The notes beneath the pieces were generated by a model, which did not search any database, was not told the DNA's origin, and saw only the letters and a list, made by a program, of their open reading frames with translations. Below are positions 5,724 through 7,011 of a stretch of 7,011 bases of DNA, piece after piece. The stretch is from contig JADFYT010000120.1 in NCBI GenBank assembly GCA_015232935.1, positions 1 to 7,011 on the forward strand. The letters run 5' to 3'. This DNA comes from Desulfamplus sp. (lineage in GTDB: Bacteria; Desulfobacterota; Desulfobacteria; Desulfobacterales; Desulfobacteraceae). Position numbers and translations under genes: made by a program. How positions within the stretch are numbered: position 1 is the stretch's first letter; every line of letters begins with the position of its first letter.

Positions 5724-7011
5724 TTATGACTCTTTTGAAGTGGCAGCCTTGTGTTCATCTGTTTCCGGTGTCATGGATTTAATATTGACCCTGTTGCGTC
5801 CGGAGTTTTTTGCTTCATACAGTGCGTCATCCGCAAGCCTTACAATCTCAGAGGCTAAAGTTCCCCTGACAGGTTGTGCCACGCCGATCCCTATGCTTAT
5901 TGTCACATGGGAAGATGTTTTGGAATATTTGTGGGGCATGGCCATTGACTCTATTGCCGCACGCATGGTTTCAGCAAATTCGTGTGCACCTTTTTTTGTT
6001 GTCATCGGCATGATTACAACAAACTCTTCACCTCCGTAACGGGCGAGCAGATCAGTACTTCTGCTGATGCATCCTTGAAGTGCGAGGGCTACCTTTTTAA
6101 GGCATATGTCTCCTTGCTGATGGCCGTAATTGTCATTGTACTGCTTGAAATGGTCAATATCTATCATGGCAATCGAGATTGGTGCTCCTGAACGCAAGGC
6201 ACTTTTCCACTCTTTTTCAAGAATCTCGTCAAAAATCCTTCTGTTGGCAATGCCTGTCAGACCATCTGTGGAAGAGAGCAGTATTAAAAGGTTTTCCGTC
6301 TCTTTTCTTTTTGTAATATCCCTGAATATTGACGCATACCAGGCGATAGCACCTTTATTGTCTGTAATTTTGTTTATGGTTGTATCCTGAGGATAGAAAA
6401 TACCATCCTTTCGTCTGTTCCATATCTCTCCCTTCCAGTTTCCATGTTTGATAATGGAAGCCCACATTGCTTCATAGAATTTATTGTCATGCCTGCCTGA
6501 CTTGAGCAAACGGGGATTCTTGCCTATAACATCGTCAGCCTGGAATCCTGTTATATCTACAAACGCGGGGTTTATTGACTGGATATCACCGTATTTATCA
6601 CAAATCATTACCCCTTCGGTGGTGTTCATGAAGACAGCCGTGTTCAAGCGAAGTTCGTTCATGAGCTCAATACGTTCAGTAATGTCGATTCCGTACAGGT
6701 AGGCACTGTTGATATCCTTGATTGGCGAAACAACAAAATGATATGTTCTGTCATCAGAGAAGAAATCGAATTTTGAAGACTCTCCTTTTTCTATGGCTTT
6801 TACTATTTCCGAGCGCATGATTTCCGGGACTTTAAAAGTCTCTTTTTCACCCGGTCTTTTTGAGTTGATACTTTCCAGAAGTTTTGCCCCTGCATTATTA
6901 CTGTATAGAACAGCACAATTCTTTGAAACACGTATCACAGGGTTGGGGTTCTCATCCGGGAATTTTGCCAGAATGGTAAGTTTTCTGATAAGGGGGTTTG
7001 ATATCTTTAAG
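5724..7011 (-). CDS. PAS-PAS-GGDEF diguanylate cyclase, 5' end outside the window
   Basis: The frame is open to the right edge, giving 428 visible residues; the true start lies beyond 7011. The first full codons read LKISNPLIRK, then KFPDENPNPVIRVS, a typical PAS entry, so the GTG at 6936-6938 is an internal valine and not a start. Visible domains: PAS 1 (about 14-113); PAS 2 (about 118-237, GFQADDVIGKNPRLLKSG, then IFRDITKRKE); and GGDEF (about 244-412). The GGDEF domain has STDGLTGIANRR (247-258), metal-binding MIDIDHFKQYND (282-293), YGHQQGD (295-301), the active-site GGEEF (326-330, bases 6021-6035) and NSGRNRV (402-408). RSTD (317-320) lies five residues before GGEEF, the standard I-site for c-di-GMP feedback inhibition. 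It should convert two GTP to c-di-GMP. No EAL domain follows. More sensor domains or membrane segments may lie upstream. The PAS ligand cannot be told from sequence. Confidence 0.93.
   Translation of the reverse strand, partial: LKISNPLIRKLTILAKFPDENPNPVIRVSKNCAVLYSNNAGAKLLESINSKRPGEKETFKVPEIMRSEIVKAIEKGESSKFDFFSDDRTYHFVVSPIKDINSAYLYGIDITERIELMNELRLNTAVFMNTTEGVMICDKYGDIQSINPAFVDITGFQADDVIGKNPRLLKSGRHDNKFYEAMWASIIKHGNWKGEIWNRRKDGIFYPQDTTINKITDNKGAIAWYASIFRDITKRKETENLLILLSSTDGLTGIANRRIFDEILEKEWKSALRSGAPISIAMIDIDHFKQYNDNYGHQQGDICLKKVALALQGCISRSTDLLARYGGEEFVVIMPMTTKKGAHEFAETMRAAIESMAMPHKYSKTSSHVTISIGIGVAQPVRGTLASEIVRLADDALYEAKNSGRNRVNIKSMTPETDEHKAATSKES

Overview
The window carries one rightward gene facing a leftward gene pair, plus a 359-base regulatory region at the left edge. 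The genes are: (1) a large secreted cysteine-peptidase-like protein with Fn3-like N-terminal domains and a C-terminal laminin-B-like domain (360-3317, +); (2) a complete Tex-family transcription accessory protein (3555-5687, -); and (3) a PAS-PAS-GGDEF diguanylate cyclase whose 5' end runs off the right edge (5724 to beyond 7011, -).

The organism is most likely a Gram-negative bacterium, with moderate, slightly AT-rich composition. The PAS/GGDEF architecture, a secreted papain-like/laminin-B protein, a mobile-looking ATCCTG-type palindrome and Fur- and FNR/HcpR-like sites would all suit a Desulfobacterota (deltaproteobacterial) genome. This is inferred from general resemblance only, and the lineage is uncertain.

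Layout. Bases 1-60 look like a leftward promoter with a Fur-like operator over its start site and an FNR/HcpR-like dyad over its -35, so an iron-regulated gene probably lies just outside the left edge. Bases 135-172 hold four direct repeats of a TGACCA-like hexamer spaced 11, 10 and 11 bp, that is, on one face of the helix. They end a few bases before a TATTAT -10-like hexamer and are the best candidate for an activator-controlled promoter of the secreted protein. The secreted protein follows with a strong Shine-Dalgarno sequence. A 237-base gap between the convergent genes contains a 90-base nested imperfect palindrome. The diguanylate cyclase and tex genes are 36 bases apart and probably cotranscribed, cyclase first.

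How the genes relate: the cyclase would make c-di-GMP in response to PAS-sensed signals, and it keeps both the GGEEF active site and an RxxD product-inhibition site. Tex is a cytoplasmic nucleic-acid-binding housekeeping protein. The secreted protein is independently transcribed and points the other way; nothing in the sequence ties it to c-di-GMP. The most notable items are the helically phased repeat array, the unusual domain order of the secreted protein with its basic triple-repeat linker, and the two-state palindrome.
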